DNA of 64,000 nt from Aselliscus stoliczkanus (GCA_033961575.1 CM066727.1:117416434-117480433); one strand, 5' to 3'. Counted from the first letter of the stretch, positions 1 through 12,916 are shown. Notes: a model not told the origin generated them from the letters alone. Numbers and translations: made by a program.

Positions 1-543
1 GCATCTATTTATATGGTTATCATCATTTTATTACCTTCTTTGTGAATTGATTTTATGATTCTTTGGTTTTGTGTCTTGCTTAGAAAGGCTTACATACCAT
101 AAGGTTATAAAATGCCTGTTCATAGTTTAAGACTTCATAGTTGGGTTTTTAAAATATCTAACTCTCTACTTATTTTGTGTACGATGTACGGTAACATCAT
201 TTTTGATGTAGCCTATCCTCTCCCTACTGACTTGAAATTCCAGCACTATCACACATAGGAGTATTTTTCTCAGCAAGAAAAGACCACTTAAAGTAAATCC
301 ACTGCAAATGAGGACCAAACTTGCAGAGAAAATAATGAGGGAAATAGTGGGACTAGGACTTTACCTTGAAAGTTGAAACTAATAATTATGAAGATACCTT
401 TATTTGATCTTATAGTTAATAATACTCAAGTAATAATTACTACTATACACCTACTCTGAGAATAAATTAAGAGTAGATCAAGTATTCAGATTTTGTGTTT
501 GTTTTTGGTATTTGTATTTTCTCACTAAAACTGAGTGATAGCA
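1..543. other. AT-rich intergenic DNA, nothing recognised
   Basis: AT-rich non-coding sequence with no open frame of note and no repeat family I can name. Confidence 0.5.
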
Positions 544-684
544 CAGTATGCCATCTTTTTATTTTTTTTTTTTTGAGGGCAGTGTCACTGGCTCTCATGT
601 GTGGGACCCGAACCGGGGCCACTGGCTTCCCAAGACAGCGCTTAACCATCACGCCACTCGGCCAGCCCCAGTATGCCATCTTTT
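544..684 (-). mobile_element. tRNA-derived SINE with target-site duplication
   Basis: On the minus strand the element (about 560-668) begins with a tRNA-like head: an A-box-like TGGCCGAGTGGCG followed by the B-box-like GGTTCGGGTCCC. It ends in an A-rich tail, seen as a T run on the plus strand at about 560-573. It is flanked by a perfect 16-bp direct repeat, CAGTATGCCATCTTTT, at 544-559 and 669-684, the mark of L1-mediated insertion. A related, shorter copy lies at 46757-46855. The A box resembles tRNA-Ser, but this parentage is only a guess. The short monomeric form suggests a lineage-specific family. Confidence 0.85.
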
Positions 685-1465
685 GATTTATATTTGACTT
701 TCTTAGCAGGATCATAAAAGACGTAATTTTTACAAAAATAATAAAAGGTTTTATTAATTCTCCAAAGAATCCCTTTTAAACTTTTGACAATTATATCTTT
801 CTGCTTTTGATTATTATCTTTGGTATCCTGTAGTGTTTAAATTTTTCGATTGTTAGCCAGTTGTACACTGCAGTGGTCTGTGCAGATTACTACAGGTCAG
901 GTCTTCTTACTTGTATTTACTCACAGGCTTTACTTTTTTATCGTCACATGTGATCCAAATCTCAGGTTTTCCCACTCTTCCCTATTCTTCTGATCCCAGC
1001 AGCAGGGTCTGCATAGATACTTGATTGATTTTCAAAATCACAATACTCAGAAAATCAGTGGATGCAGAGAGTGTGTCTTTCTCAAATTTGGCCCAATTTT
1101 TCTCATCTTTAATCAAATTCAATACTAAATTTAATCTCGCCTCAATTACTTATGAGTTATAAGCTTCACACAGGTTACTTAACTCTTCCAAACTTGAGTT
1201 TCCTCTTCTGCAAAGTAGAGATGATACAACTAGTAATTTTTTTTGGGTAATTGGTATTATTTTAATTCATAGTGGAGTCTACAAATAAATTTATCTCATT
1301 GAGACACTCTTTGTGAAAGAACTAGATGCTCTGCTTTGATTACTACTGGGATTTTACAGCAAATTAGATTTGAGTTTTAAAGCCAACAATATTTTGAAGT
1401 TATTTGGATAATCTAGGAAAATTCTATTGTTTAGGCCATTGGTTTGAATTAATTTTTGTTGTTGT
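685..1465. other. Intergenic DNA, nothing recognised
   Basis: AT-rich non-coding sequence between the SINE and the first L1. No gene or nameable repeat was seen. Confidence 0.5.
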
Positions 1466-2247
1466 TTAAAAACATGTTATTTAGCCTCCAAGTGTTTGTG
1501 TGTTTTTCAGTTTTCCTCTTGTAATTGATTTCTAGTTTCATACCATTGTGAGTGAAGAAGATACTTGGTAAGATTTTAGTCTTCTTAAATTTATTGAGCA
1601 TTGTTTTGTAGCCTAACAACATTGTCTATCCTGGAAAATGTTCTGTGTGTTCTTGGAAAGAATGTATATTCTGTTGCTTTGGGGTAAAATGTTCTAAAAA
1701 TATCAATTAAGTCCATCTGGTTTAATTTGTCACTTCAGGCTGCTGTTTCTTTTTTGATTTTTCTGTCTGGATGATCTATCCCTTGATGTTAATGGCGTGT
1801 TAAAGTCCCCTACTATGACTTTATTACTGTCAACCTCTCCCTTTATGTGTGTCAATATTTGCTTTATATATTTAGGTGCTCCTATGCTGGGTGTGTAAAT
1901 GTTTACAAGGATTATACCCTCTTGTCGGATTGATCCCTTTACCATTATGAAATGTCCTTCTTTTTCTCTTGTTGTTTGTTTTAAAGTCTATTTTGTCTGA
2001 TACAAGTATTGCTACCCCAATTTTTTTTCTCCATTTGCATGAAATATCTTTTTCCATCCTTCACTTTCAGTCTGTGTCTTTAGATCTGATGCGTGTCTCT
2101 TGTAGGCAGCATATATAAGAGTCTTGCTTTCTTATCCATTCAGCCCTCCTATGTCTTTTAATTGGAGCATTTAATCCATTCACATTTAAAGAAATTATTG
2201 ATATGTATGTAGTTACTGCCATTTTATTATTCATCTTTTGACTTTTT

Positions 2248-2280
<33 letters not shown>

Positions 2281-4638
2281 CCCCTCCTCTTCCTCCTCCT
2301 CCTCCTCCTCTTTCTTTTCCACCATCCACCTTTTCTTGTCCCTCTAACATTTCTTGTACTACTGGTTTGGTGATGATGAACTCTAGCTTTTTCTTATCTG
2401 GGAAGCTCTTTATCTGTCCTTCAATTCTAAGTGATAGCTTTGCTAGGAGAATAATCTTGGTTGTAGGTCGTTACTTTTAATCACTTTGAATATTTTGTGC
2501 GAATCCCTTCTGCCGCAAAGTTTCTGTTGAGAAATCAGCTGATAGTCTGATGGGAGCTCCTTTGTAAGTAATAAATGATTTTCTCTTGCTGCTTTTAAGA
2601 TTCTCTCTTTGTCTTTAACCTTTGCCTTTTTAATTATGATGTCTTGGTGTGGGCCTCTTTGGCTTCACCTTGTTTGAGACTCTCTGTTCTTCCTGGGCTT
2701 GTATGTCTGTTTTCTTCACCAGGTTAGGGAAGTTTTCCATCACTGTGTTTTCAAATAGGTTTTCAAGTCCTTGCTCTCTTCTCCTTCTGGTACCCCATGA
2801 AGTGAATGTTGTTATGCTTGATGTCCCAGAGATCCCTTAGACTATCCTCATTTTTTTGGATGTGTTTTTCTTTTTGCTGTTCTAACTGCGTGTTTCTGCC
2901 ACCTTGTCTTCCAAGTCACTGATTCAGTCCTCTGCTTCATCTAATTTTCTATTGATTCCATCTAATATATTCTTCACTTTAGTTATGGTATTCTTCATTT
3001 CTGACTGGTTCTTTTTCAATAGTGTCTATATCCCTTCGTTATGTTTACTATTTCTTTGTTGAAGTTCTCACTGAGTTGATCTAGTGTTCCCCTAAGTTCA
3101 CTGAGCATTCTTAAAACCAGTACTTTGAACTCTAGACTGCTTGCTTCCATTTTGTGTAGTTTGTTTTTTGGAGTTTTGTTGTTCTTTCATTTTGGACATG
3201 TTTCTTTGTCTCCTCATTTGGCTGCCTCCTGTGTTTGGTTCTACATATAAAGTAGATCTCCTATGTCTCCCAGTCTGGGAGACATAATGCACGGTGGCAT
3301 TATGTAGTAGGTGTCCTGTGGAGCCCAGTGGCACAGTCTCTCTGGTCACTTGTATGGGTTGTATGTCCTCCTGTTGTAGTTGAACCTTGGTTGCTGTTTG
3401 GCACATCAGTGGGTGGGATTGACCCTCAGGCTAACTGGCTGTGAGGACTGGCCATGACTACAGCAGATGAGCTACTGTGTCAAGGCTGACCTCATTGAGA
3501 GGGATTCACTGCAGTGGAGCTCCTATGCCTGCTGAGTCCACCTTTTGTGTGTCTGGTTTGTGGAGGTAATTGGGTTGTGCTCTGGTGTAGTCTGAAGCTG
3601 GTCACCAGATGTGTTGGTTCTGGGGCCTCTTGGGAGGGGCTATGATCAGGCCCAGGTCAATTGCTGCCTGTGTCCTGCCAGGGCCACTTGGTAAGGGCTA
3701 CAGAGTGATCTGTGGTTGGTAGCTGCATGTGCTGGGCTTGGTGGTGACTGGGAGAGGTTAAGCTGAGAACTGAGGCCAGCTGCCACTCATTCTGGGCTGG
3801 GGACTGCTTAGCTAAAGGTATAAGGTAAGCTGAGGCTAGCTGCTACTTTTGGGGTGTGTGGACCTTTCATAGATTTCAGGGAAGTCCACAGCATGGGTGA
3901 GTCTGGTCACTTGTGAATAACAGCCACTGAAAGAGGTTCTGGCCTATGTGCAAGTTGCGTGGGGACAGGTTCTCAGGGCATCACCAGGGTGGGGCAAGTT
4001 CGATGGAGACTTAGATTTGGCATCTACCTGCTCCTGAAAGTTGGGTGAGGGGATTCCTCAGCAAAGGAACAGTGGTGCCTGCCAGCACTTTACTCCCAGA
4101 GACAGCTGCCCCTCCAGCTCTTGCTCTGAAGCCAGACACTTCAGTTTCTCCCCATATGTCCCTGGCACTTTTCAAGCTGCTGCCCCAGTTCTAGAGCTCA
4201 GAGTGATGAGTCTATCAGTGAGTAAGTCTATGCACAGGCCTTTTAAGAGGAGCACCTGGGGCTCCAACAGCCCTTTGTCTCACCCTGATAGAAGAAATCC
4301 CCAGCCAGATGTTGTGGGAACTCCTCGTCCCAGCACTGGTGCTCTTGGCTGGGGAGCCCAAAGGAGGAGTGGGACCCCTTGCTTCTTGGAGGGATCTCCA
4401 TAGCTAAAATATCCCTCCTGATTCTTAAATGCCACACGTGGGTGTGGGATCAGCCCATTTCACACCTCTGACTCTTTACTGGTCTCCACATGGCTTCTTC
4501 TTTTTATCCTTAGTTATAGTAGGTCTGTTCATCTAGTCTTCAGGTGGTTCTCAAGGATAGTTTTTGTAAATTGTAATTTTGATGTGGCCATGGGAGAGGG
4601 CAAGCACAGCATTTACCTACTCTGCCTTCTTGCCCCGA
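1466..4638 (-). mobile_element. Old L1 retrotransposon, antisense, 3'-truncated, with 5' UTR
   Basis: Read on the minus strand, this is the 5' part of an L1. The order is a 5' UTR (about 4638-3220) whose first bases resemble the usual L1 start, a decayed ORF1 (about 3220-2330), and the start of ORF2 with endonuclease remnants. Short frames at 1730-2057 match motifs such as VGDFNTPL and VAILVSDKIDF of the younger copy at 24674-25669. The element stops within ORF2 near 1466, so the reverse transcriptase and 3' UTR are absent. It is clearly more diverged than the 21-27 kb copy, with frameshifts and stops throughout. Because L1 copies normally lose the 5' end, the loss of the 3' end here points to a later deletion or rearrangement. 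Confidence 0.85.
2247..2314. repeat. (CCT/CTT)n polypyrimidine tract
   Basis: Imperfect CCT/CTT triplet tract at the ORF1-ORF2 junction of the old L1. It produces a spurious proline/leucine-rich frame on the plus strand. Confidence 0.95.
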
Positions 4639-6149
4639 CAGTCACCTAACAAACTAGATAATACATGTGGTTGACATGTAGAAATTTTTCAGTACATGTT
4701 ATATCCCCTCTGATCTCATTTCCTGATTTTTCCACCCTTTTCTTCTGGGGATTGGCTCATTACATGTGAAAGAATTTCATAAATATAAATACTGCAGACA
4801 TGTTACTGCTCCAATTATGTATTTTTCTGGTATAATTTCTCCCTTTACCACACATAATATTACATATAATATTACATGTAATAAGACAGGCCTTAGTTTG
4901 CCTGTCTTTCAAATGGGATTATAAGTGCATATTGAATGTTATCAAAATTCAATAAGTCACATGTGTTAAGGTCCAACAGAATACTTGACACATACTAGGT
5001 GCTCAATAAATGGCAGCTATTTTTATTGTTTTATAATCATTCATATACTAGTTGCTCTCTCTACTTTTGGTGTCCTGTACTTCCTCCTCTCCCCTTTCTA
5101 GTCAAAAAATGTGATCAGGGAATGAGGAAACCTAGAATATTTGCACTGAAGATAGTTTGAGGGCCTCATACTGAGTCATAATGTAAGGGATGAGAAAAAT
5201 CTCTATAGTTTTCTAAGTCCAGCACACAAAGCAGGCAGTTTATGTAACCATATATTGATTGGAGGGGCTCTGATGTTCATTGGCACTATGTCCTTTGCCC
5301 AATACAACAAGCAAATGACACTCTGTTGCTCTGTGCCTGCTCCTGTTCTCTGAGGCTTACAGCTAAGCTTTTCATTCCCTGTCAGTGGAATGCTCTAACA
5401 TTCATGATCTTATGTGATTTCATCAGTAAACCAAACAGTTTTTATCCTTCCCATCTTACAATGAGTCTAGCAGATCCTGTTATTAAAGAGTGGGGAAGGC
5501 TCAGCATTTTGATGCTCAGGTGCCAACTGGGTCTCAGGCCCCATATTCCAGTGGTTGGAACATCTGTGCAGAATCCTGCCAGATGTTATCCTTGGCAGTT
5601 GTCTCTACCATCTCCATCTGTAAGTGACTGTGAATCTGCAAGGCTCCGTGAGTCAAACCTGAATACAAACGGTGGGATGAGGCAAGGTGCACACCAGTCT
5701 TCAGTGTAAAGGTGCTTGGCCTCCTCTCCACAGTCCTTTGCCAACATCTTTCACAGCAACTTCCTGGGCTTCAATGGATAAACATGGAACTGGAACTCAG
5801 CCATCAACCAGTTAGGATCAACGGCTCCTCGCCATGTGCCAAGCTGAGCACATAGGACTTGTGAGATGATACAAAGGAAGGAGATCCATTTACAAGAACA
5901 TACAGATATTAATACAGCCTAATGGGAGCAAATCACCTCTACTACACTTTATAACTTGCACCTGTTTAGTTCATTACCTCCATGCCATCTGGTACTTGGC
6001 TGCTGGAGGAATCTTCCAAAAGCACCTCCTTGTATTTGAAAACTTCCATACTCAAACAGCATTGATGGTTCTACATGGCTTCTCAAATGAAGCCTAACCT
6101 CTGAAACCCAGCATTTAGCAATATATTGAAAATCCACATTTCTGGACTT
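4639..6149. other. Intergenic DNA, no gene recognised
   Basis: Moderate GC content with no conserved coding pattern. The short frames here lack codon structure or known domains. Confidence 0.5.
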
Positions 6150-6560
6150 AATCTTGGATGACTCTCCTGGAACCCTTATACTTCAGCCAAACTAAACCGC
6201 ATGTTACTCAGGGTCTTGCAGAGCAACCTCCTCCCCAAGCCCAACCATATGCTTGTGAGTTCCTTCTGAAAACTTGTCTCTCCACCTCCTCCCACCATCT
6301 TCCATGTCTCAGTCACACTGGTCTATCATTGCCCAGCTCGGATGCCACCTATTTTATTTTATTATTTTTAATTATTAGTTTCAGGTGAGATGCCACCTGT
6401 TTCATGACAACATCCCTGAGTTCCCCAATCAGAATTTCTTTCCTTCTCCCCTAAGCTTCTATACCATCTTTCATGGCCTTGTATTGGTGTTTTCTCCCAA
6501 ACTACATTATAAGTCTTTGACAGCATAGCTTTACATCCTATCTAGTGACTGGATTAGTGA
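6150..6560 (+). repeat. L2 (LINE-2) 3' fragment
   Basis: Pyrimidine-rich sequence resembling the L2 3' region: a stretch on contents and prices of 'GCCACCT' type motifs, then 'CATCCCTGAGTTCCCC', then a loss of similarity. An AT-rich insertion at about 6350-6385 interrupts it, and a GATGCCACCT motif is repeated on both sides (6340 and 6390). Assigned from memory of the L2 consensus; divergence is high. Confidence 0.6.
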
Positions 6561-6599
6561 TTTACATTTAATAGAAACACCATAAATATTAAACCAATG

Positions 6600-6790
6600 A
6601 CATTGTACAATCCTCTGTACTTTTCCATTGGCCTCAGCATCCACAATGTTGTATGTAAATTGGGCAGTTTTTTCCATCCCTATGGGTGAAACTAACACTC
6701 AGAAAGTTTAAGTGACTTGCCTAAAGTTACACAGATGGATAATGATGGAGTTAAGAAGGCAACGTGAACGAACTCCTTCTCTGAGTTCTT
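6600..6790 (-). repeat. MIR SINE fragment, antisense
   Basis: Contains the antisense MIR core, 'AAGTGACTTGCCTAAAGTTA', followed by CACAGATGG. This is the complement of the MIR stretch that reads TGTGTGACCTTGGGCAAG. Heavily diverged. Confidence 0.7.
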
Positions 6791-7024
6791 TTACTCAGCA
6801 TCAAAATGAAAATTATGCCATCTTTAATCAAAGTGACAGAGCTCTGCTGGGGAAGGGAGTGAACCTAAGTTGGTAGGAGAAGCAGGCAGGAATAGTTTCA
6901 CAGAGAAAGATGCTTTTGAGCAGTGCTTTAAAAGAATGGGGGGAATGGATTAATAGGGAGGGAGAAAGTAGGCATTCCAGGCAGGAAATAGTGACAAAGG
7001 TGGACATGAGTATATTGTGGTAAA
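6791..7024. other. Intergenic DNA
   Basis: Purine-rich non-coding sequence. GGCATTCCAGGCAGGAAA resembles an ancient mammalian repeat I cannot name. Confidence 0.4.
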
Positions 7025-7110
7025 CAGATGGAGAGTAGTGTTCACTCCTATATCCCCATGGCCCAGCCCAGTGCCTGCACAGAGTAGGTACTCAGTGTAT
7101 GTTCACTGGA
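7025..7110 (+). repeat. Short L2-like 3' end
   Basis: Holds the L2 terminal pattern: a CCCCA(T)GGCCCAG-type motif, then CAGTGCCTGCACAGAGTAGG and CTCAGTGTATGTT. Confidence 0.55.
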
Positions 7111-7539
7111 GAAAGGAAGGGAGGGAGGAAAAAAGGGAGGAAAGCTTGCAGCAGGAAAATTGCATCTAGATCAATAAGAAAGTACAGTAATGCTAGTCCA
7201 GTGCTAGAGATAGACCAGGCTGTCATTGCATCTTTGTTGCATTGAAAAGTTGTCACTTCCTGGCAAAGAGGGAGGCATGCACCCCATTCAGCACTGCACG
7301 GGAATAGAATCATCTTAGGGCCATTACATTATTGTTCTCTCTCCACCTGTAGTTGCTTGTCAGTGGTAAATGATGCCTGGGTTTTGTCAGGTAAGAGACC
7401 CAGCGGGGCTGCCTAGGAGAAGTCTACTTGACCTGCTTCTGAGCCCTTTCCCCAGCCCATTTCCTTAACGACACTTATGGCTTTGAGCATGATAATACTG
7501 TGTTCACTTTGGTGACAAAAAGCGTGACATAGAGGGTGA

Positions 7540-7715
7540 GAGACTTGGGTCTTTGTTTCAGCTGCACCATGGAGGGAGGCTGTGTGGCCTTGGACAATTC
7601 ACATCTTTGCCATGCCTCTGAACCTTAGTTTCCCAAGCTGTCAAATAGTGATAATTGTACCTGCCTTACCTCATGAAGATCTGAAGTACTTTGAAACTGT
7701 GAGGTGATGCATGAT
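7540..7715 (+). repeat. MIR SINE, sense
   Basis: Reads through the MIR core: TGTGTGGCCTTGGACAATTC, then CTCTGAACCTTAGTTTCCC, CTGTCAAATAGTGATAAT and a 3' segment ACCTGCCTTACCTCATGAAG. Confidence 0.8.
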
Positions 7716-8689
7716 ATTCGAAGCAAGGGTGGATCCTTATCTCAGAAAAAACAATTGGAAAGCCTGTTCTCCATCTTCCATCTTGGAAGCAGCTGTCATA
7801 TGACATGAGGTGTGAACTACAGTTTAGTGGGAGGGACTAGTTCCCCAACACACCCATTGAATACCCACAAACCCTCAAGGGCCCATTCATGAAACACTAC
7901 CTGTGTACCACCCACTAAGATCACTGCTCCAGCCTTCCTCACAGACCTGGTCTGACTTACCTTGCTTATCTGTTTTTGTTTGTTTGTTCTTTATGAAATC
8001 ACCAAAACTAGGATAACTCAGCCCTTTATCTTTTTATATCTATCAAATGGGAGTCTCATATACATTTAATCTAAAGAGTCCATGGAGTGACCAGCAGCAG
8101 AGTAAATAAACCCCAGGTGTGCTGGCTCTTTGCTTTTCTTTCCTTCCTTATGCCAGCTTCCCAATAAGATGAAACCCTGAAATTGCTTGTTTGCATCATC
8201 TTTTCCATTAATAATCAGTGATATTAGTATATCATCTACCCTGGTGGCTCTCCATCTCTCAGGAACATTCTGGCCAGAAGTCTAAAAGCATGCACTGCAG
8301 TCTGTGAAATTCTTACTCGGCTGTTATTTCGGAGCTCTTGGAAGCAGCATGCTCAGATGGCTGACAGCATCAGAATGGGAAATACCTGGTCCTGAGGGGC
8401 CAGCCAAACAATCTCAGTTGGTTTTACTGCTGCCACATCCAGGAATCAGGTGCCTGAAAAAATATGCTGACAGGATCCTACTGAGGGAGCTGTGATGCCA
8501 TCTGGGGTCAGGAAGGGATTTTTGTTCAAATGCCAACTGTGGGGCCTAAGGCAGTGAGGTGGTTCTCTGCTAGCATGGTGTTGGAAATCACCCAGGAGGT
8601 ACAGGGGAAAACAAGGAGAAAAGTAGCCCAGGATGTCATTCGAGAACCGGGGACTTTGGTGAAGATGAGGAAGAACCTGAGGCCTGAAC
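7716..8689. other. Intergenic DNA, nothing recognised
   Basis: Non-coding sequence with no domain-bearing frame. The short open frames on either strand have no recognisable product. Confidence 0.5.
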
Positions 8690-9065
8690 CTTTTGCATTT
8701 TAGAAAGTGTTGTATTTTGGAAATTTTCAAGCATACACTAAAGTACAGATGATAGTATAATAAATCCCCATATACCCATTGCTCAGCTTCAATCATGGTC
8801 AACTCAAGCCTATCTTATTTCATCCGTACCTCTACTCATTTCCTTCTCCTGACCTCCAACTTCACTGGGTTTTATTGAAGCAAATACTAGACACTATATA
8901 AATACTTCAGTATGTATTCAGTATCTTTTAAAAAACAGAAGAGGATTTTAGAAAACATAACTGCGGTACGATTATCACACCTAAAAATTCACATTCTATT
9001 ATACCAATAAATATCCAGTATTCAGATTTCCCCAGTTGCCCCCTAAGAGCACTGCTTATTTTGAT
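8690..9065. repeat. Ancient interspersed repeat, probably L1M-related
   Basis: Resembles a common mammalian repeat with the phrases TTTTCAAGCATACACTAAAG, TATACCCATTGCTCAGCTTC, ATTATCACACC and ATCCAGTATTCAGATTTCCC. I recall this pattern from L1M 3' regions, but subfamily and orientation are uncertain. Confidence 0.45.
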
Positions 9066-9149
9066 CAATATCAGATAAAATCACGGAAAAAAATGAAAAA
9101 GAGGGAATGAGGGAAAGAAAATAATAAGGCAAACAAAGAAGGGGAAAAT

Positions 9150-9375
9150 GGATCAACATAAATTGACTGAGTGTCTATGATATACCAGGCCTTGTGCTGG
9201 GTTTTACCCAACACAGTTGGGGTCACAGTGACCTCATTTTAGGAGATGAGAAAGTCAAGGGCCAGGGAGATTAAGTCATTTGCCCAAACGAGCCCATTAA
9301 GAAGTCTTGAAGACATGATTCAAGACTCAGGTCTATGTGGTTTCAAAGCCTGTCTCTTCTGTACCACACTGCATC
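9150..9375 (-). repeat. MIR SINE, antisense
   Basis: Complement of MIR: an ACTGAGTGTCTATGATATAC / CCAGGCCTTGTGCTGGG head, GAGATGAGAAAGTCAAGGGC, TTAAGTCATTTGCCC and TTCAAGACTCAGGTCT. Confidence 0.75.
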
Positions 9376-9464
9376 TTAAATAACTAAATTACCTACTAGG
9401 GACTCTTGGAAGGAAGGAAAAGAAAAAGGATGGAGGGGAATAAAGTTCTCCTATCATTGAAAAG

Positions 9465-9640
9465 TCGTAAAGTATAATTGCTTTGGAACCAGACATTTCT
9501 GGATTTGAATCTTGACTCTGAGGGTGAGTGAGGCAAAGTGAAAGCAAGCACTCTCCTGAATCTTGCTTTCTTCATGAGTGTAATGAGATGTGGCAAGGAT
9601 GAAAAGAAATAATTCAAACACTTAATGGTTATTATTATAT
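9465..9640 (+). repeat. MIR SINE, sense
   Basis: TTTGGAACCAGACATTTCTG, GATTTGAATCTTGACTCTG and CTTTCTTCATGAGTGTAATG match the MIR head and core with heavy decay. Confidence 0.6.
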
Positions 9641-10728
9641 ATCTGATGAATAGGGGTGAGAGAGAGAAGGCAGGAGGTGGTGAATATTAGCCCCATTCTC
9701 CTGCAGATTGATATTTTCAAGGCACTGAGCAGGGTGATAACTAAGAATCAGAGAGGACAACTCTGGTTCTGGTGAAGGGAGACATGAGGGTCAGTGCAAG
9801 ATGTAGAGAGGAGAGGTGGAGAGATGGAGAGGGAGAAGGGATCAAGGAAATGTTGGATACATGCCTATCCCTTTCTAAACACAGGAGCAAAGGTATGAAA
9901 TGAAGATGAACGTGGTGTGCGAGTGGGAGAGTGGGGAACCGACCCAAGTGAAGCGGTGGGTGGCTGGCCGAGCAGAAGAGGGGGAATAAGATTGGACTAT
10001 GGGATGCCAGACAGGTTACCTGAGAGATGGGAGGCAGGGACAACTATGTAGTAGTTATTATCAACCTTAAAGAAAGTCTCAAGGTCTTGGGGTGAATGCA
10101 GATTTTATGTTTGTGCAAAGCGTCTCAGGCCCAAAGATTTTTGAAGCTTATTTAGCATACTGAAATCCTAACATACTGGTAGCAAAGTCTTCTGGTCTCC
10201 AGAGAAAAGCTATGTTCCAGGTGTCAAAAGCAGCCCTCTTGCAGAGAGAACCCATTGATCAAAGCCAAAACCCTTCCCAACAACAACTGCTGTCCCAAGC
10301 AGTGATGGATGAAGAAGATGTTGCCAAAAGGTAATGCCAGCAAAAATATGCAAAAGAGACTCTGCATTATTATAATAAAGTCAACTCAGAGACCCAAGGA
10401 GCTCAGGGAATCTCAGAATGTTGGCTGATTTTGGCTTCTTGTTTAAATAGGCACTTATTTTAAGGCTCTTTAAAATGGCATTTTGGTGCAGCAGCCTTAG
10501 TGGCAATGAAATTTGAGCTGATGACAAACAATACCAGGGGTTTCCTCCATTACCCATAGCTATAAAAATAATCTCATAGCTTCTTAGGGAGGGAGATTTC
10601 CTTTTGACCCAAATTGAGGTTTAGCCATTGATTTCCAAAGAGTTAGATTACTGGCATCATTAGGTTGGGGTGAAACTCCAGGGCCATCTCGCTCATTCCC
10701 ATTCTTCCTACAAGACAACACTGATTTA

Positions 10729-10730
<2 letters not shown>
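9641..10730. other. Intergenic DNA, nothing recognised
   Basis: Purine-rich on the plus strand around 9650-9990, then ordinary sequence. No gene or nameable repeat. Confidence 0.5.

Positions 10731-10822
<92 letters not shown>
10731..10822. repeat. (GT)22(GA)24 compound microsatellite
   Basis: Perfect GT repeat at 10731-10774 running directly into a perfect GA repeat at 10775-10822. It creates an artefactual Leu-Ser/Thr-His frame on the minus strand. Confidence 0.98.
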
Positions 10823-10826
<4 letters not shown>

Positions 10827-12189
10827 CATAGAATCATGGGAAAAACTTAAATCCCATCTGTGAAGGAGATTTCACAATGCTTGTGTTTCCTATTTTAACA
10901 ATGCTCACTTCCAGGAAATTCTTCCATCTACCTTGCTTGCATTCTATTGTTCTAATTTAAGTCAACATCCCTAGATTTGCAAGCACATTTACTAAGCTTT
11001 ACGTAAGCACTTTACAAACATTTAGTCAGAGTACCAGGGGAGAATTATGATGCAATAGGGTTTGTTTATTGAGACACAGTGATTCATTTTCAGCACTAAA
11101 TAATAGCTGAAGGCCACTGACAGCTTTGGTTCTAGTCTAAAACCTCTATCAGACTTTAAAGGGGGAGATGAATATATGTAGTTGTACCAGTTTTCCTTTA
11201 TTCCTTTGTTCATTCCTTCCTTTCTTCTTTTCTTCCTCCTTTTCCATTGACACCTATTAACCAGATATTATAAAGCCACATTCAAAATCAGAGACTCTCT
11301 AATCTATTTCCCATTTCTTTGTCTTCCTTCTTTCTTAGAGAGATATCTTCTCTACAGAATTGATTCTCAGGAGCAATAACCTTTCTGAAGGGCCATTTAA
11401 GAATTCATTTATTCTGTTCTTTGGGCAGTAGTGAAAAAAGAGATGGTGATTATTTCCAATTCCTATGACGTATTAGGTTATTTGAACCAATCCTTCCATT
11501 AAACACAATTAAAATTTTGGCTACAATATAGAAAAAGTGCCCTTAAAAGCACAAACTGCTGACAAGATAGTAATCAACACCAGGAAAAATCTCAGGGAAA
11601 GTGAGAAGCAGAGAGCTGAACAGAGCTCCAAAGTTGCTTTGAGAGCATTCTTGATCCTAGCAAAACTGGGCTTTAGTTTTGGCAGGCATAAATGGTGAAG
11701 GGGAAAGAGGTCAAGAACTTAGTCTCACTCTAGGTGGAGAGCTTAAGATGAAACCTTTCCTTCCACTAAGCTAGGATCCAAAGAGATACAACATCAGAGT
11801 AAGAGGAACAAGAAGTAAGTCTAGCCTTAAATCTAACCCCCAGGGAAAGTTGCACAGATGCTTCAGGGGACAAGGCTCAAATGCAAGAGAAACAAATGTT
11901 CCTGGGAGATTGTGGAGATGAGATGGCTTTACCAGGGATGTGCAGCTGGGATCTGTACTGCTTAGGTGGCCCAGAGAACCCGAAGCAGTGAACTGGGTCG
12001 AAGTGAACCAAGAATGGTAATGCTTCCCAGACCCCAGAACAAAACAAACAGAAATACTATATGAATCTTTTCTGTTTCATTAATTAATTTCATTAATTTC
12101 TGCTCCTCATTCCTTCTTGCATCTCATGCTTTCCAATAGAGTCCCTTTTCTTCTTAAAGAGGAAAATATTAGTTACCTCAAAAGATGCA
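10823..12189. other. Intergenic DNA, nothing firmly recognised
   Basis: Non-coding sequence. The A-rich part after about 11500 may be very old L1-derived DNA, but no motif is clear enough to claim it. Confidence 0.4.
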
Positions 12190-12660
12190 AAAAATTGATA
12201 AATAAAATTCTACATCTGTTCGTTGTAGAAACTACTAGGAAACAATTATTAAAAAGAGATTCTTTAACCAGGTAAGGAGTAATATACATATAGTCATGTA
12301 CATGTAAAATATATATATATGATTATACTTTATGGGGTAATGTTAAAATCAATCCTAATCACCACTTCTAGTCAACATTATACTGGAAATATATAGTGTT
12401 AGCACAATATGGCAAGAGAAAGAAATAAGAGATGTAAGGATTTCAAAGGAAGAAACAAAATGGTTATCATTTGCAAATGCTCTATTTCCAACCTAGGTAA
12501 TTCAAATTAAAATTCAGCAAGTTTTCTGAGTACAAATAAACAGAAAAAATCAATTGTATTTCTCTACTCCAGAAAGTTAGAAATTGTATATTTAAAAATT
12601 GTATCATTTGCAATAAGATAATAAGATAAGATGGCTAAAAATAAATCTAATAAAGTTATT
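12190..12660 (+). repeat. Ancient L1M ORF2 fragment, sense
   Basis: Similar to the reverse-transcriptase part of old L1s read on the plus strand: AAATTCAGCAAGTTTTCTGA, then TACAAATAAACAG and AAATCAATTGTATTTCTCTA. Frames are fully decayed. Confidence 0.6.
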
Positions 12661-12684
12661 GAAGATCTTTATGATGATATTATG

Positions 12685-12916
12685 CAAGGGATTGTTTTCT
12701 TTATTCCTTTTTGAGGTAGGGTTGGTTTTTTTTAGTGTATAGAAACACAACTCATTTTTTATGTTGATTTTTACATCCTGCAGCTTTGCCAAATTCATTT
12801 ATTAGTTCTAACAGTTTTTTGGTGGAATCCTTAGGGTATTCTATACATAAAATCACATCATCTGCAAACAGAGACAATTTTACTTCTTTCTCCCTGGTTT
12901 AAATGCTGCCTATCTA

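Noticed and set aside
560..668. Functional tRNA gene
   Set aside because: A and B boxes are present, but there is no cloverleaf acceptor pairing; the A-rich tail and target-site duplication identify a SINE.
2238..2480. Proline-rich open frame on the plus strand
   Set aside because: Produced by the CCT/CTT tract inside an antisense L1.
10584..10829. Minus-strand frame of Leu-Ser and Thr-His repeats
   Set aside because: Translation of the GT/GA microsatellite.
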